NCBI GenBank assembly: GCA_026706985.1
Contig: JAPOXR010000061.1
Location: 1 to 64,000 of the forward strand
Reading direction: 5' to 3'
DNA: 64,000 nucleotides
Source of the DNA: Paracoccaceae bacterium
GTDB taxonomy: Bacteria; Pseudomonadota; Alphaproteobacteria; Rhodobacterales; Rhodobacteraceae
Shown: piece after piece, positions 54,139-61,853 of the stretch
How the letters are laid out: the number at the start of each line of letters is the position of its first letter
Numbering within the stretch: position 1 is the stretch's first letter
Made by a program: the position numbers and the translations under genes
Notes under the pieces: model-generated
Seen by the model: the letters and a program-made list of their open reading frames with translations, nothing else
Told to the model about the DNA's origin: nothing
The model's database searches: none

Positions 54139-54158
54139 GCATGTCTCTTCAATTGGAG

Positions 54159-55403
54159 TTACTGAAGGAAACCCGCTTCTTTTGCCGCGGTGACGTAAGC
54201 CGCTTCGACATCCGCAAGCGCCTCTTCCGCACTCTCGTCGCCTTTCAGGAAATCAGCCAGTTCCGCGCCCAGCGCGTTGTGCAGTAAGCCAATTTGCGGA
54301 AGCATCGGATACGGCGCAGCACCGCCCTGTGCCGTTGCCGAAACGCCTGCCGCGGCAGCCCCCGGTTTGAAACCGTCGAGCAGCCAGACCGCTGCGTCAT
54401 TGTTGGCTGCAACCATGTCCGCGTTCAAAGCGCTTGCCAACGCGGCAAATGTCGCTTCCGCTTCGCCCTCGGAGACATTGGTGGAAATGGTGAAACCATC
54501 CCACCACAGAGTCGCGCCCGGCACGCCGCCAGGTTCGACGGATGGCGCTGACGACAGCACTGTATTCGACGTGACCTCCTCAGACGAACCTTCGTTATCC
54601 AGGATCGGCGCACCACGCGAACCCCACATGATGCCCAGCGCGGCCTGCCCTGCTTCCCAGATCGCCTGAGTTTCATTGGAAGCCTGTGTCAAGTGGTCGG
54701 GATGCGCATATTCGACCAACTGCTTCAGCGTGTTCAAAGCAGCTATGCCTGCAGCGCTGTTGACCGACGGCTCGGCACTGCCCGGTTTGAAAAACTCACC
54801 ACCGTGCGCGAGAAACACAAGGTTGAAGGATTCGCCCACATTCCATCCGGTTTTCATGTTCATCACGATCGGGAATTCCATGATTCCGGCGGCGCGGATC
54901 GCTGCCGCAGCCGCGATCATTTCGTCATAGGTGCCTGGCACACTGTTAATTCCCGCCTGTTCCAGAATGTCGGTGCGCGAAAACAGATGTTGCGAATTGG
55001 CCATGAACGCCACGGCCATGATGTTGCCATTGATAGTGATCATGAGGCTCCTGGGCAGATCAGCGCCGTATTTTTCCACCAAATCGTTCAGCGGGCGAAC
55101 GAGCCCGTCGTTCATCAACTGCGTCAGCGTCGAGTTGGCGACGATCACGCTGGTATATTCCGCCGGGTTCGGTGTCAGCGCCGCGTTCATGATCTGACGC
55201 GCTTCTGTCGTGTGGTTGCGGGTGAATTCCGCAGCGCCGGAAGCGCAATTTTCTTCGGCGGTTCCCGCCACCGCGTGAATGGCTGGAAAGTCACTGGCCA
55301 GAATGCGGATCGACTGACCGGACGGACCGCAATCCGCAGCATAGGCCGCCGAACCCATCAGGCCGGAAATCGCCCCGGCCAATATTAGTTTTTTGAGATA
55401 CAT
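54159..55403 (-). CDS. ABC transporter substrate-binding protein (family 1)
   Basis: A 414-residue periplasmic protein. The signal peptide (LKKLILAGAISGLMGSAAYA) ends before ADCG. SIRILASDFPAIHAV, YTSVIVANSTLTQLMNDGLVRPLNDLVEKYG, LFSRTDILEQAGINSVPGTYDEMIAAAAAI and IWEAGQAALGIMWGSRGAPI follow the family-1 sugar-binding pattern; aromatic residues are fewer than in many sugar binders. GGGAGAGG precedes the ATG. Second gene of the operon, after the ATPase. Confidence 0.9.
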   Translation of the reverse strand: MYLKKLILAGAISGLMGSAAYAADCGPSGQSIRILASDFPAIHAVAGTAEENCASGAAEFTRNHTTEARQIMNAALTPNPAEYTSVIVANSTLTQLMNDGLVRPLNDLVEKYGADLPRSLMITINGNIMAVAFMANSQHLFSRTDILEQAGINSVPGTYDEMIAAAAAIRAAGIMEFPIVMNMKTGWNVGESFNLVFLAHGGEFFKPGSAEPSVNSAAGIAALNTLKQLVEYAHPDHLTQASNETQAIWEAGQAALGIMWGSRGAPILDNEGSSEEVTSNTVLSSAPSVEPGGVPGATLWWDGFTISTNVSEGEAEATFAALASALNADMVAANNDAAVWLLDGFKPGAAAAGVSATAQGGAAPYPMLPQIGLLHNALGAELADFLKGDESAEEALADVEAAYVTAAKEAGFLQ

Positions 55404-55482
55404 TTACCCTCTCCCTACTTTGCTGGGCGCACCTTCGAAGCCTGCACCCGATTTCGCCGCGTTCGCGGCATTGGAGCCGGAG

Positions 55483-56532
55483 TCAGTCTCCGGCACGTGT
55501 TCCTGTCGTCGAATCGAACAGATGGCAGTGCGGCGGCGGGACCGAAATCGACACCGGGTCTCCGATCTTGCCCTTAAATGATTTGCCTGCCTTCACGGCG
55601 ACAAGTTCCCGACCGATCCGGACGGACACCATCGTTGCGTCGCCCAACAGTTCCATTGTGTAAATCGGCGCGTTGATCTGGCCATCTTCGTTTGAAATCA
55701 CCGCATCCTCGGCACGAAATCCAAGTGTGACCCTGCCATCGGGCCCTGAAACCCCGTCAATCTCGACACATTCGGCCCGAAACTTTCCCGTAGATAACTC
55801 ACCATTGATCAAGTTCATTGCCGGATTGCCGATGAAGCTGGCCACAAAGGCATTTGCGGGCTGATCGTAGATTTCGACCGGGGTTCCGATCTGTTGAACC
55901 ACGCCCCGCTTCATGATCACGACGCGGTCCGCCAAGGTCATCGCCTCAACTTGATCGTGGGTAACATAGATCGTCCTGACAGCCAGCTCGTGATTGAGGT
56001 TCTTGATACGGGCTCGGGTTGAAACGCGCAGCTTTGCGTCCAGGTTGAACAGGGGTTCGTCCATCAAAAAGACACTCGGTTCGCGCACGATGGCACTCGC
56101 CAGCGCCACACGTTGCCGCTGTCCACCGGACAGCTCCGCGGGCCGACGATGCAGAAATTCGTCCAGTTCGACCATTGAACTGGCCCGCCGAACCTTTGAA
56201 TCATGGGTGGAAGGATCAACGCCGTGAACTCTCAGTGGAAAGCGGATATTCTCGTAGACATTCATGTTGGGATAGAGCGCATAGCTCTGAAAAACCATCG
56301 CGACGTCACGGTCTTTCGACTCAAGGTCATTCACCACCTTGCCGTCGATAGCGATTTCGCCTGCGCTCGCCTCTTCAAGGCCCGCGATCATCCGCATGGT
56401 CGTGGTATTACCGCACCCCGACGGACCCAACAAAACCAGAAACTCCTTGTCGGCAACGGTCAGGTCGAAATTGTCGACACCAACAAAGCTGCCCCATCGT
56501 TCGCCGACGTTGCGAAGTTGAATCTCAGCCAT
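55483..56532 (-). CDS. ABC transporter ATPase (UgpC type) with altered Walker A
   Basis: A 349-residue MalK-like ATPase heading the operon. The Walker A loop reads GPSGCGNTTT: the essential lysine is N42 (codon AAT, 56407-56409) and the next serine is threonine. Other motifs are present but partly unusual: signature LSGGQRQRVALASAIVREP (normally ALGRAIVR), Walker B FLMDEPLFNLDAK (D-loop F for S) and VTHDQVEAM. The TOBE domain at the end (LGFRAEDAVIS, MELLGDATMVSVRIG) is intact. The frame is open throughout, but ATP hydrolysis is doubtful. The ATG at 56532 is chosen; a longer frame to 56703 runs through the LysR gene. Confidence 0.88.
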   Translation of the reverse strand: MAEIQLRNVGERWGSFVGVDNFDLTVADKEFLVLLGPSGCGNTTTMRMIAGLEEASAGEIAIDGKVVNDLESKDRDVAMVFQSYALYPNMNVYENIRFPLRVHGVDPSTHDSKVRRASSMVELDEFLHRRPAELSGGQRQRVALASAIVREPSVFLMDEPLFNLDAKLRVSTRARIKNLNHELAVRTIYVTHDQVEAMTLADRVVIMKRGVVQQIGTPVEIYDQPANAFVASFIGNPAMNLINGELSTGKFRAECVEIDGVSGPDGRVTLGFRAEDAVISNEDGQINAPIYTMELLGDATMVSVRIGRELVAVKAGKSFKGKIGDPVSISVPPPHCHLFDSTTGTRAGD

Positions 56533-56597
56533 AGGTCCCCCGGGCGAGGAATCAATTACGTGTGCCCGCAGCAGGCTATACGGCAACCAAGTTTCAG

Positions 56598-56603
56598 TAT
56601 AAT
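56598..56603 (+). promoter_or_regulatory. -10 element (TATAAT) of the LysR gene
   Basis: A perfect TATAAT preceded by CAG lies 11 bases before the ATG at 56615, so transcription would begin only about five bases before the start codon. No Shine-Dalgarno exists in that space. The mRNA may be nearly leaderless. Confidence 0.5.
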
Positions 56604-56614
56604 GAATTCGTTCT

Positions 56615-57544
56615 ATGACTGATATAAATACTATTGATCTCAGATTAATCGATACCACGATTCTGTTGGTGTTCCTTGGAACCATGCGGCATCGGAAGGC
56701 CACAACAGTCGCCCGTGAGATGGGACTTACCCAACCTGCCGTCAGCCACGCATTGAAACGCCTGCGTAATATTTATGACGATCCCTTGTTTCTTCGTCGT
56801 GCGCATGGGTTGGAACCGACGGCGTTGGCCCACGAATTGGAGCCCAAAATCCGCAGGATCGTCCGGCTGATTTCTGAAACACTCGAAGGGGCCGAAGAGT
56901 TTGATCCGCGTTCAACCGTCGCCGATCTGAGGATTGGCGCATTCGATTACGAACTGACTGGCATTATCCCTCGGCTCGTGTCCGTACTGCGCAAGGTCAG
57001 TCCGAATATCAGCGTTCACGCCTTTCCGCTTTACAATATTGAGGCTCTGGATGCGTTGGGGCAGGGCCGAATCGATCTGTCCATAGGGTATTTCGATTTT
57101 CCCGCAAAAGGCGAAAGCACTTTTGTCGCCGAAGAACTCATTTCCGAGCACTACGTTCTCGCCGGCCGCCAGAATCATCCTCTGCTGTCAGGTGATCTGA
57201 CATTGGAGAAAATCGCAGCGGCGGATCACCTGCTTGTCTCTCCCCATGGCCCAATCCGAAACCTTGTGGATCACGCTTTGCACCTACATGGCTACAACAG
57301 AAACATACAGATCATCGTTCCATCCCTGTTTTCCGCACTTTCTATCGTGGAAAACTCTGACCTGGTGGTTACCTTGCCCAGCCGGGTCGCCCGAAGCAAT
57401 GCGCGCCGGTTCCGGATTACCCACACGTCCCTACCGATCGAGGGATGCTCGTTTCAGCTTCAGGCCGTTCGCCATGTGCGCGACGCCACCAATCCGCTGC
57501 ACATCTGGCTCTTGGAACATCTGCGGGGTGTGATTTCAGAATAG
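56615..57544 (+). CDS. LysR-family transcriptional regulator
   Basis: A 309-residue LTTR. The winged helix (about 10-70) has FLGTMRHRKATTVAREMGLTQPAVSHALKRLRNIYDDPLFLRRAHGLEPT; the ligand domain follows (DLRIGAFDYELTGIIPRLVSVLRKVSPNI, RQNHPLLSGDLTLEKI). The NodD/SyrM-like subgroup is suggested by the LRLIDTTILLVF start. It is divergent from the ABC operon with 82 bases between, so it probably controls it. The effector is unknown. Confidence 0.92.
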   Translation: MTDINTIDLRLIDTTILLVFLGTMRHRKATTVAREMGLTQPAVSHALKRLRNIYDDPLFLRRAHGLEPTALAHELEPKIRRIVRLISETLEGAEEFDPRSTVADLRIGAFDYELTGIIPRLVSVLRKVSPNISVHAFPLYNIEALDALGQGRIDLSIGYFDFPAKGESTFVAEELISEHYVLAGRQNHPLLSGDLTLEKIAAADHLLVSPHGPIRNLVDHALHLHGYNRNIQIIVPSLFSALSIVENSDLVVTLPSRVARSNARRFRITHTSLPIEGCSFQLQAVRHVRDATNPLHIWLLEHLRGVISE

Positions 57545-57766
57545 TTCACTGGTATAGCGAAACCTGAGAGCCGAAAGCCATTCGCCATGTCCAAGGCCTT
57601 TCGGCACGCTTTGATCGCCGCCCCGACCGGGCTCAGTCAAGACACACACTTAACTCCCAAGCCGTTTCCGTGTGAATCACGCGAGCATGCCGATCGGCAT
57701 GCGTCAGATTTCGGTGGAGGCTGTGGAATGGCTCGGCTCCGCCGGCAAGGGTAGCGAGTTGACGCG

Positions 57767-58060
57767 AACGACTGGCTGGCGATGAACCGGCTCACGGCAA
57801 TCGAGGGTCGGAACCGACATCGGCCCGATGCAGCTCGTTTCGTGAACGGCCTTCCGCTGGCCGTGATCGAACTCAAGAACCCCGATGATGAAAACGCGAC
57901 ACTCCAAGGCGCGTTCAATGTACTCCAATCCTGCAAGGGCAAGATTCCGTCCCTGTTCCGCACCAATGGGCGGGCCAGAACTCAAGGCGTCATCGAAGGC
58001 GTGCTCGAGAAGAACCGGTTCCTGGGCCTGATCCGGTGTTTTACGGTTATTGTGGATACG
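57767..58060 (+). pseudogene. hsdR: type I restriction endonuclease (HsdR) remnant
   Basis: The frame NDWLAMNRLTAIEGRNRHRPDAARFVNGLPLAVIELKNPDDENATLQGAFNVLQSCKGKIPSLFRTNG matches the nuclease domain of HsdR, including the PD-(D/E)xK residues in RPDAARFVNGLPLAVIELKN. The following RTQGVIEGVLEKNRFLGLIRCFTVI resembles a later part of HsdR, so an internal deletion has joined two pieces. The helicase domains and the hsdM and hsdS genes are absent. The frame runs on to 58282, ending in the R3 repeat. Confidence 0.78.
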
Positions 58061-58239
58061 CGACCATGTCTGGAAATCTTCAGTCCACACTGTTCGGCGC
58101 GCGGGCAAAGCGGCCAGACGCATGTTTCAATGCACTTTGAGCGCTTTAACCAATTATGGCTGCTTGAAGCGCGGTGTGTATGGGAAAACTCAGACGATGA
58201 GTGTTCCGGAAGACAATCGATGCGCCTGATGGGATGGCG

Positions 58240-58292
58240 CCGGACGAAGCAAATCAGTGAGAGCCGCGGGTCCCATATGTAGTGATCATGTA
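58240..58292 (+). repeat. dispersed repeat copy R3
   Basis: About 53 bases; GAGAGCCGCGGGTCCCATAT and the following GTAGTGA match R2 (38499-38524) with one change, and the flanking CAGTGAGAG is close. It lies between the hsdR remnant and the TIR gene pair. Confidence 0.6.
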
Positions 58293-58542
58293 AAGTAGAC
58301 AAAGTGATCGCGGTGATGGAAGCCAGGCACCCGAAACTCTTGACGCGGAAGAGCTGCTGCGTCGAGACCCTGACGAGAAACAATCCGGGTGCACTCAGGG
58401 CCGCGAACGCGGCCATCGCCACCTCGCCTTGAGCACTTTTGATAGCGTATCCCTCCATCCCGGAGGTTCCATCATTTTTCAACCTCTACCGGCTACAATC
58501 CCCGGTCTGACGGGCAGATTGAACCCGAAGCTGGACAGTCAC

Positions 58543-58728
58543 ATGAGAAATTATCTCTACGCCGAAAACATCGCCATCAATGGCGGCATGCAGCAACCCG
58601 TTCACTTCAGCTTGGAGGAAGAACTGCAACTTGCGGATGTGGAAGGCACCGAATTGCAGGTTCGCGTTGTCGACATTCTCGGGCAATCAGCTCTGATCCA
58701 GTACCATTCGAATGAAGAACGGGATTGA
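58543..58728 (+). CDS. small hypothetical protein
   Basis: A 61-codon frame (RNYLYAENIAINGGMQQP, then an acidic LEEELQLADVEGTELQVRVVDI, ending IQYHSNEERD). It is plausibly real because the composition is protein-like, but no family is recognised. The frame is open from 58429 with a poor TTG start. It lies 207 bases before the TIR gene in the same direction. Confidence 0.3.
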   Translation: MRNYLYAENIAINGGMQQPVHFSLEEELQLADVEGTELQVRVVDILGQSALIQYHSNEERD

Positions 58729-58935
58729 GGGCTTCAATCGGAGACAGTTCGGTTAAGACCGGGGAGAGTGCCGGGACCATCATTTCGCGGGTGATGCAAG
58801 CTTGACTTGCCGGTTGAAGACGGCCAGTTAATTCGGCACCGCGTAGTAGTCGCATCAACAAGGATGCAGCGCTTCCTTCCAACAACCTTGGCAGGGTGAG
58901 AACAGCAATGACAGCCAAATCAATTGGAAAGGACC
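58729..58935. other. leader region before the TIR gene pair
   Basis: No gene is supported. A TTGACT near 58802 could be a -35, but no good -10 is at standard spacing. GGAAAGGACC at the end is the ribosome site of the TIR gene. Confidence 0.35.
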
Positions 58936-59349
58936 ATGAAAACGCACAACCTATTCATCAGCCACTCATGGAACGATTCCAATTCGTATGATCGTTTGGT
59001 AGATTTGCTCGAATCAAAGACCAACTTCTTATACAGAAATTACTCCGTTTCCCGCGACGATCCGATTCACAATGCAGGAACGGACTCACTTCTGACGGCA
59101 GCAATCCAAAGAAAAATGAAACCCTGCGGGGTGATACTCATACTGGCTGGCGTATACGCTACGTACAGCAAGTGGATAATAAAAGAAATCCGTCTGGCCA
59201 AATCCGGATTTCAAGTGAATAAACCTATCATTGCCATCGAACTATACGGCAGTGAAAGAACGTCTGTGCCTGTAAAACAGGCGGCCTCGAGAGTAGTACG
59301 ATGGAACAGCGATAGCATCGTTACCGCAATAAGGGATTTACACAATTGA
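58936..59349 (+). CDS. TIR-like protein (ThsB/MTH538, DUF1863 type)
   Basis: A 137-residue stand-alone TIR-fold protein. Family marks are the N-terminal KTHNLFISHSWNDSNSYDRLVDLLE, the RNYSVSRDDPIHN loop, VILILAGVYATYSKWIIKEIRLAK (W80 and the probable catalytic E84) and PIIAIELYGSERTSVP followed by VVRWNSDSIVTAIRDL. These match ThsB of Thoeris phage defence, in which the TIR protein makes a cyclic ADP-ribose-type signal on infection. No ThsA (SIR2/SLOG) is present; instead the next gene, overlapping by four bases (TTGA), encodes a small membrane protein. Base composition is visibly AT-rich compared with neighbours. GGAAAGG lies upstream. Confidence 0.87.
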   Translation: MKTHNLFISHSWNDSNSYDRLVDLLESKTNFLYRNYSVSRDDPIHNAGTDSLLTAAIQRKMKPCGVILILAGVYATYSKWIIKEIRLAKSGFQVNKPIIAIELYGSERTSVPVKQAASRVVRWNSDSIVTAIRDLHN

Positions 59350-59801
59350 ACGATCTTCAGAAACACGAACTCTTGGAATTATACAAGCTCCACTCGGAGT
59401 TTGCCGATAGAGTGAGCCAAAGGCGGGAAGGAGCCAACCGGCTGTTTGTCAGCTTACTCGTGGGACTGACATTATTTCTCGGCATTTTCTTTCGATTTGG
59501 GTCTAATGACGAGTTTCTTGCGGTCATTTTGATGTTTGCGGGGTTAATCGGCATCGCATTGTCGGTTTCCTGGTACATCGTGATTCGTTCTTATCGTCAG
59601 CTGAACACTGGAAAATTTCAAGTGTTGCAAGAGCTTGAGAAGAAGTTGAGCTTCCAGTTTTTTGAAAGGGAATGGAAGGTTCTGGAAAGTGGGACAAAGC
59701 CTAGTCGCTACTGGAAATTAACAGTTGTAGAGACAAGTCTTCCTGTCATCTTTTTTGTTCTTTCGTCCGTGCTCGCGACAATTGGATTGTATCAGCTTTA
59801 G
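59346..59801 (+). CDS. small three-helix membrane protein (RipA octameric membrane protein-like)
   Basis: A 151-residue protein with hydrophobic segments at about 33-51, 56-80 and 127-150. The soluble starts and joins (LYKLHSEFADRVSQRREGANRLF; WYIVIRSYRQLNTGKFQVLQELEKKL) match the family annotated as RipA-like octameric membrane proteins, which also resembles SLATT effectors of nucleotide-signal systems. The TTG start overlaps the TIR gene stop, so the two are translated together. Inference: it is the membrane effector or sensor of a TIR-based defence pair. AT-rich like its partner. Confidence 0.78.
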   Translation: MNDLQKHELLELYKLHSEFADRVSQRREGANRLFVSLLVGLTLFLGIFFRFGSNDEFLAVILMFAGLIGIALSVSWYIVIRSYRQLNTGKFQVLQELEKKLSFQFFEREWKVLESGTKPSRYWKLTVVETSLPVIFFVLSSVLATIGLYQL

Positions 59802-60072
59802 TAGCTCCGGCACAAAGGGCGTCGCAATGGGCACGAACCTCATCCAGCCATAGACACACCAGACAGCAAGGCTTCGTCAAGCGGCAACCCGGATCTGTGG
59901 GTTGAATGCGGAGCCGGCAAAGAACATCGACAACGGCTAAGATTTCAACCACATGATTGCAGCCATCCAAGCGCTGCTCGCGAAATGCATTCACTGTCTG
60001 CTGGCTTGAGCGGTCAGAAGGCGTGAACAGGGCACCGTTTGATATGTTGGTTCACACGACCTTGCGCTTCGT
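59802..60072. other. 271-bp gap, no gene called
   Basis: An 82-codon minus-strand frame (59746-59994) overlaps the 3' end of the membrane-protein gene and is cysteine-rich without a family match; it is more likely chance. This is the right edge of the accessory patch. Confidence 0.35.
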
Positions 60073-60873
60073 TCAGACAAAATCCATGTCAATCCGGCCC
60101 AGTGGGCCGAATTCAGCTGTCAGTTTTGATCCGGGTTTGACTGGGAAATACTGTGTGCAGGACCCCGACAAAATGACATCACCTTTCTCGATTGCGCCAT
60201 CCCGCCCGTTCGACATGGCAAATCTCTCAGCCAGCCAGGCGACAGCGGCTGCCGGATGTCCCATAACATGTCCGGTGTTACTTTCCGCGTGCTGGTCATC
60301 GACGGTTATCGAAACCGGTATCGAGGTTAAGTCATGCTCCCTCAGGTCGAAACGGTCAGGGCCGAGAAGAATTCGGCCGAACTGAACATTGTCGGCAACC
60401 ATATCCACATTGGTTGCGATATCCATTCCAATGCGTGAATCGACAATTTCAATCGCCGAGGTGATACACTCGGTGGCTTCTATGACATCCTCGACCGTTA
60501 CATCTGGTCCGACGAGAGAGGATCCCATGATGAAGGCGATTTCCGGCTCAGCATGCGGGTCGCATAACCTACTGGTGTCCACCGGAACTCCGTATTCCAA
60601 TTCAAATTCGGTGAACAGATGCCCGAATTCCGGCCCATCGAATCCCAAAAGCCGCTGCGTGGCAGGCGAAGTGAAGGCAAGCTTGTAGCCGAGCGGCATC
60701 CCGGAATACCGTCCGAGAAGATTTGCCATTCTCCGGCGGATTTCGACCGCGGCACCATAGTCAATGGCGTGGGATTTGCTGGGAGCCTCAATTCGTTCCC
60801 CGGATTTGACCGCATCGTGAATCCGGAGCGCGATTTCGTCCAGCACAAGTTCTGAAAACCGCTTTTTCTGCAT
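60073..60873 (-). CDS. 2-keto-4-pentenoate hydratase/oxalocrotonate decarboxylase-family protein
   Basis: A 266-residue MhpD-like enzyme. Characteristic parts are GYKLAFTSPATQRLLGFDGPEFGHLF, the metal-ligand segment DPHAEPEIAFIMGSSL (E-x-E), ATECITSAIEIVDSRI, GHPAAAVAWLAERF and VILSGSCTQYFPVKPGSKLTAEF. Members hydrate 2-hydroxypentadienoate or decarboxylate oxalocrotonate in aromatic degradation; no other ring-cleavage gene is near, so the substrate is open. The ATG at 60873 has AAGGAG upstream; a GTG at 60879 is too close to it. Confidence 0.87.
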   Translation of the reverse strand: MQKKRFSELVLDEIALRIHDAVKSGERIEAPSKSHAIDYGAAVEIRRRMANLLGRYSGMPLGYKLAFTSPATQRLLGFDGPEFGHLFTEFELEYGVPVDTSRLCDPHAEPEIAFIMGSSLVGPDVTVEDVIEATECITSAIEIVDSRIGMDIATNVDMVADNVQFGRILLGPDRFDLREHDLTSIPVSITVDDQHAESNTGHVMGHPAAAVAWLAERFAMSNGRDGAIEKGDVILSGSCTQYFPVKPGSKLTAEFGPLGRIDMDFV

Positions 60874-60905
60874 TTCCACTCCTTGCCGCCCATATGGCTT
60901 TCAAT

Positions 60906-61442
60906 TCACATATTGGCAACTTTGGATTGAAGTTCCGCCACCATGCGTTTGAGTTCGTCAAGTTCTGTTTCCACGGATCCGGTTGGTTTGTCATCGGGTT
61001 CTTTTTCACCCATCCACCCGTTCAGAGCCTGCGTCAGAAACGCCTGCTGCGACTTTCCGAGCTCCTCAAAAGCCGCCATCGGATTGGCAATCGCTTTCAT
61101 ACTCTCGAGCGTCCGGTCCTGGTTTTTCTTGAGAATTTCAAACGACGTATCGAGGAATTGCGGCACCATGGCAAACGCCTGATCATTGCATGTCCGCACC
61201 GCTTCCATAAGAACATTGACCGGAAGAATCTGTTCGCCGCGTGCTTCATGGTCAGCGATGATCTGGATCAGATACTGCCGTGTCAGGTCATCGCCTGTTT
61301 TTCGATCCACAATCCTGACATCTCTGCCACTGCGGATGCAGTCGGAAATCTCCTGCAGCGTGATGTATTCGCTGGTCTCGGTATTGTAGAATCGGCGGCT
61401 GGCATAGCGCTTGATCAATAACGGCCGCTTGTCGTCACTCAT
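60906..61442 (-). CDS. phaR: polyhydroxyalkanoate synthesis repressor PhaR
   Basis: A 178-residue PHA regulator. The N-terminal PHB/PHA accumulation DNA-binding domain is clear: LLIKRYASRRFYNTETSEYITLQEISDCIRSGRDVRIVDRKTGDDLTRQYLIQII. A phasin-like helical region follows (NDQAFAMVPQFLDTSFEILKKNQDRTLESM), and the end is a coiled coil (TELDELKRMVAELQSKV). It binds PHA granules and represses phasin and its own gene. No phaABC genes are in the window. The ATG at 61442 fits the domain; a longer frame to 61502 has no support. Confidence 0.94.
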   Translation of the reverse strand: MSDDKRPLLIKRYASRRFYNTETSEYITLQEISDCIRSGRDVRIVDRKTGDDLTRQYLIQIIADHEARGEQILPVNVLMEAVRTCNDQAFAMVPQFLDTSFEILKKNQDRTLESMKAIANPMAAFEELGKSQQAFLTQALNGWMGEKEPDDKPTGSVETELDELKRMVAELQSKVANM

Positions 61443-61691
61443 CTCAGGATCCGCTTCCGCACAGCCGGGCAACCCTGCCCTGAAGCTGTCGTAATCCCGC
61501 ATCAGCCGGCGACAGACCGGACGGGCACCCTGGCACCTATCCGCGCTACATTCGCACGGAAGCCAAAGCAGCGCAAGCCGCAGGGAATCAAGCGAAATGA
61601 CGCCAATTCCGAGGTCTGGAGCGCCGTCGCGACAGCCCGTCTGAAGGTGAAGCCGCTAGACGATTCATGCCCGCCGGGTTAATGGGGCTAC
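61443..61691. other. 249-bp divergent intergenic region
   Basis: Contains the outward promoters of phaR (minus) and the small ORF-murA run (plus). No gene or hairpin of note was recognised. Confidence 0.35.
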
Positions 61692-61853
61692 ATGAATGAC
61701 AATCTCCGGAAGGCGGTCAAACCGGCCCGGCGGCGGGATGTGGCGGGCAGATCCGATGACCGGCTGAAGGCGGCGCTGAAAGCCAATATGCGCAAACGCC
61801 GGAAGCTGCTCCGGGAAAGAAAAAACAGTGACGGGCAGGGCACAGCAGACTGA
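61692..61853 (+). CDS. small basic protein upstream of murA
   Basis: A 53-residue frame ending directly before the murA start (TGA at 61851-61853, ATG at 61854). It is highly basic (KAVKPARRRDVAGR; RLKAALKANMRKRRKLLRER). Short Arg/Lys-rich ORFs of the form RLxxALxANxRRRKxxxR are common near murA in alphaproteobacteria, which supports it being real. Its role is unknown; RNA or ribosome binding would fit the charge. The ribosome site is weak (GGGG). Confidence 0.55.
   Translation: MNDNLRKAVKPARRRDVAGRSDDRLKAALKANMRKRRKLLRERKNSDGQGTAD

Noticed and set aside
59746..59994. 82-codon cysteine-rich minus-strand frame after the membrane-protein gene
   Set aside because: No family resemblance, overlaps the supported gene, no start signal.
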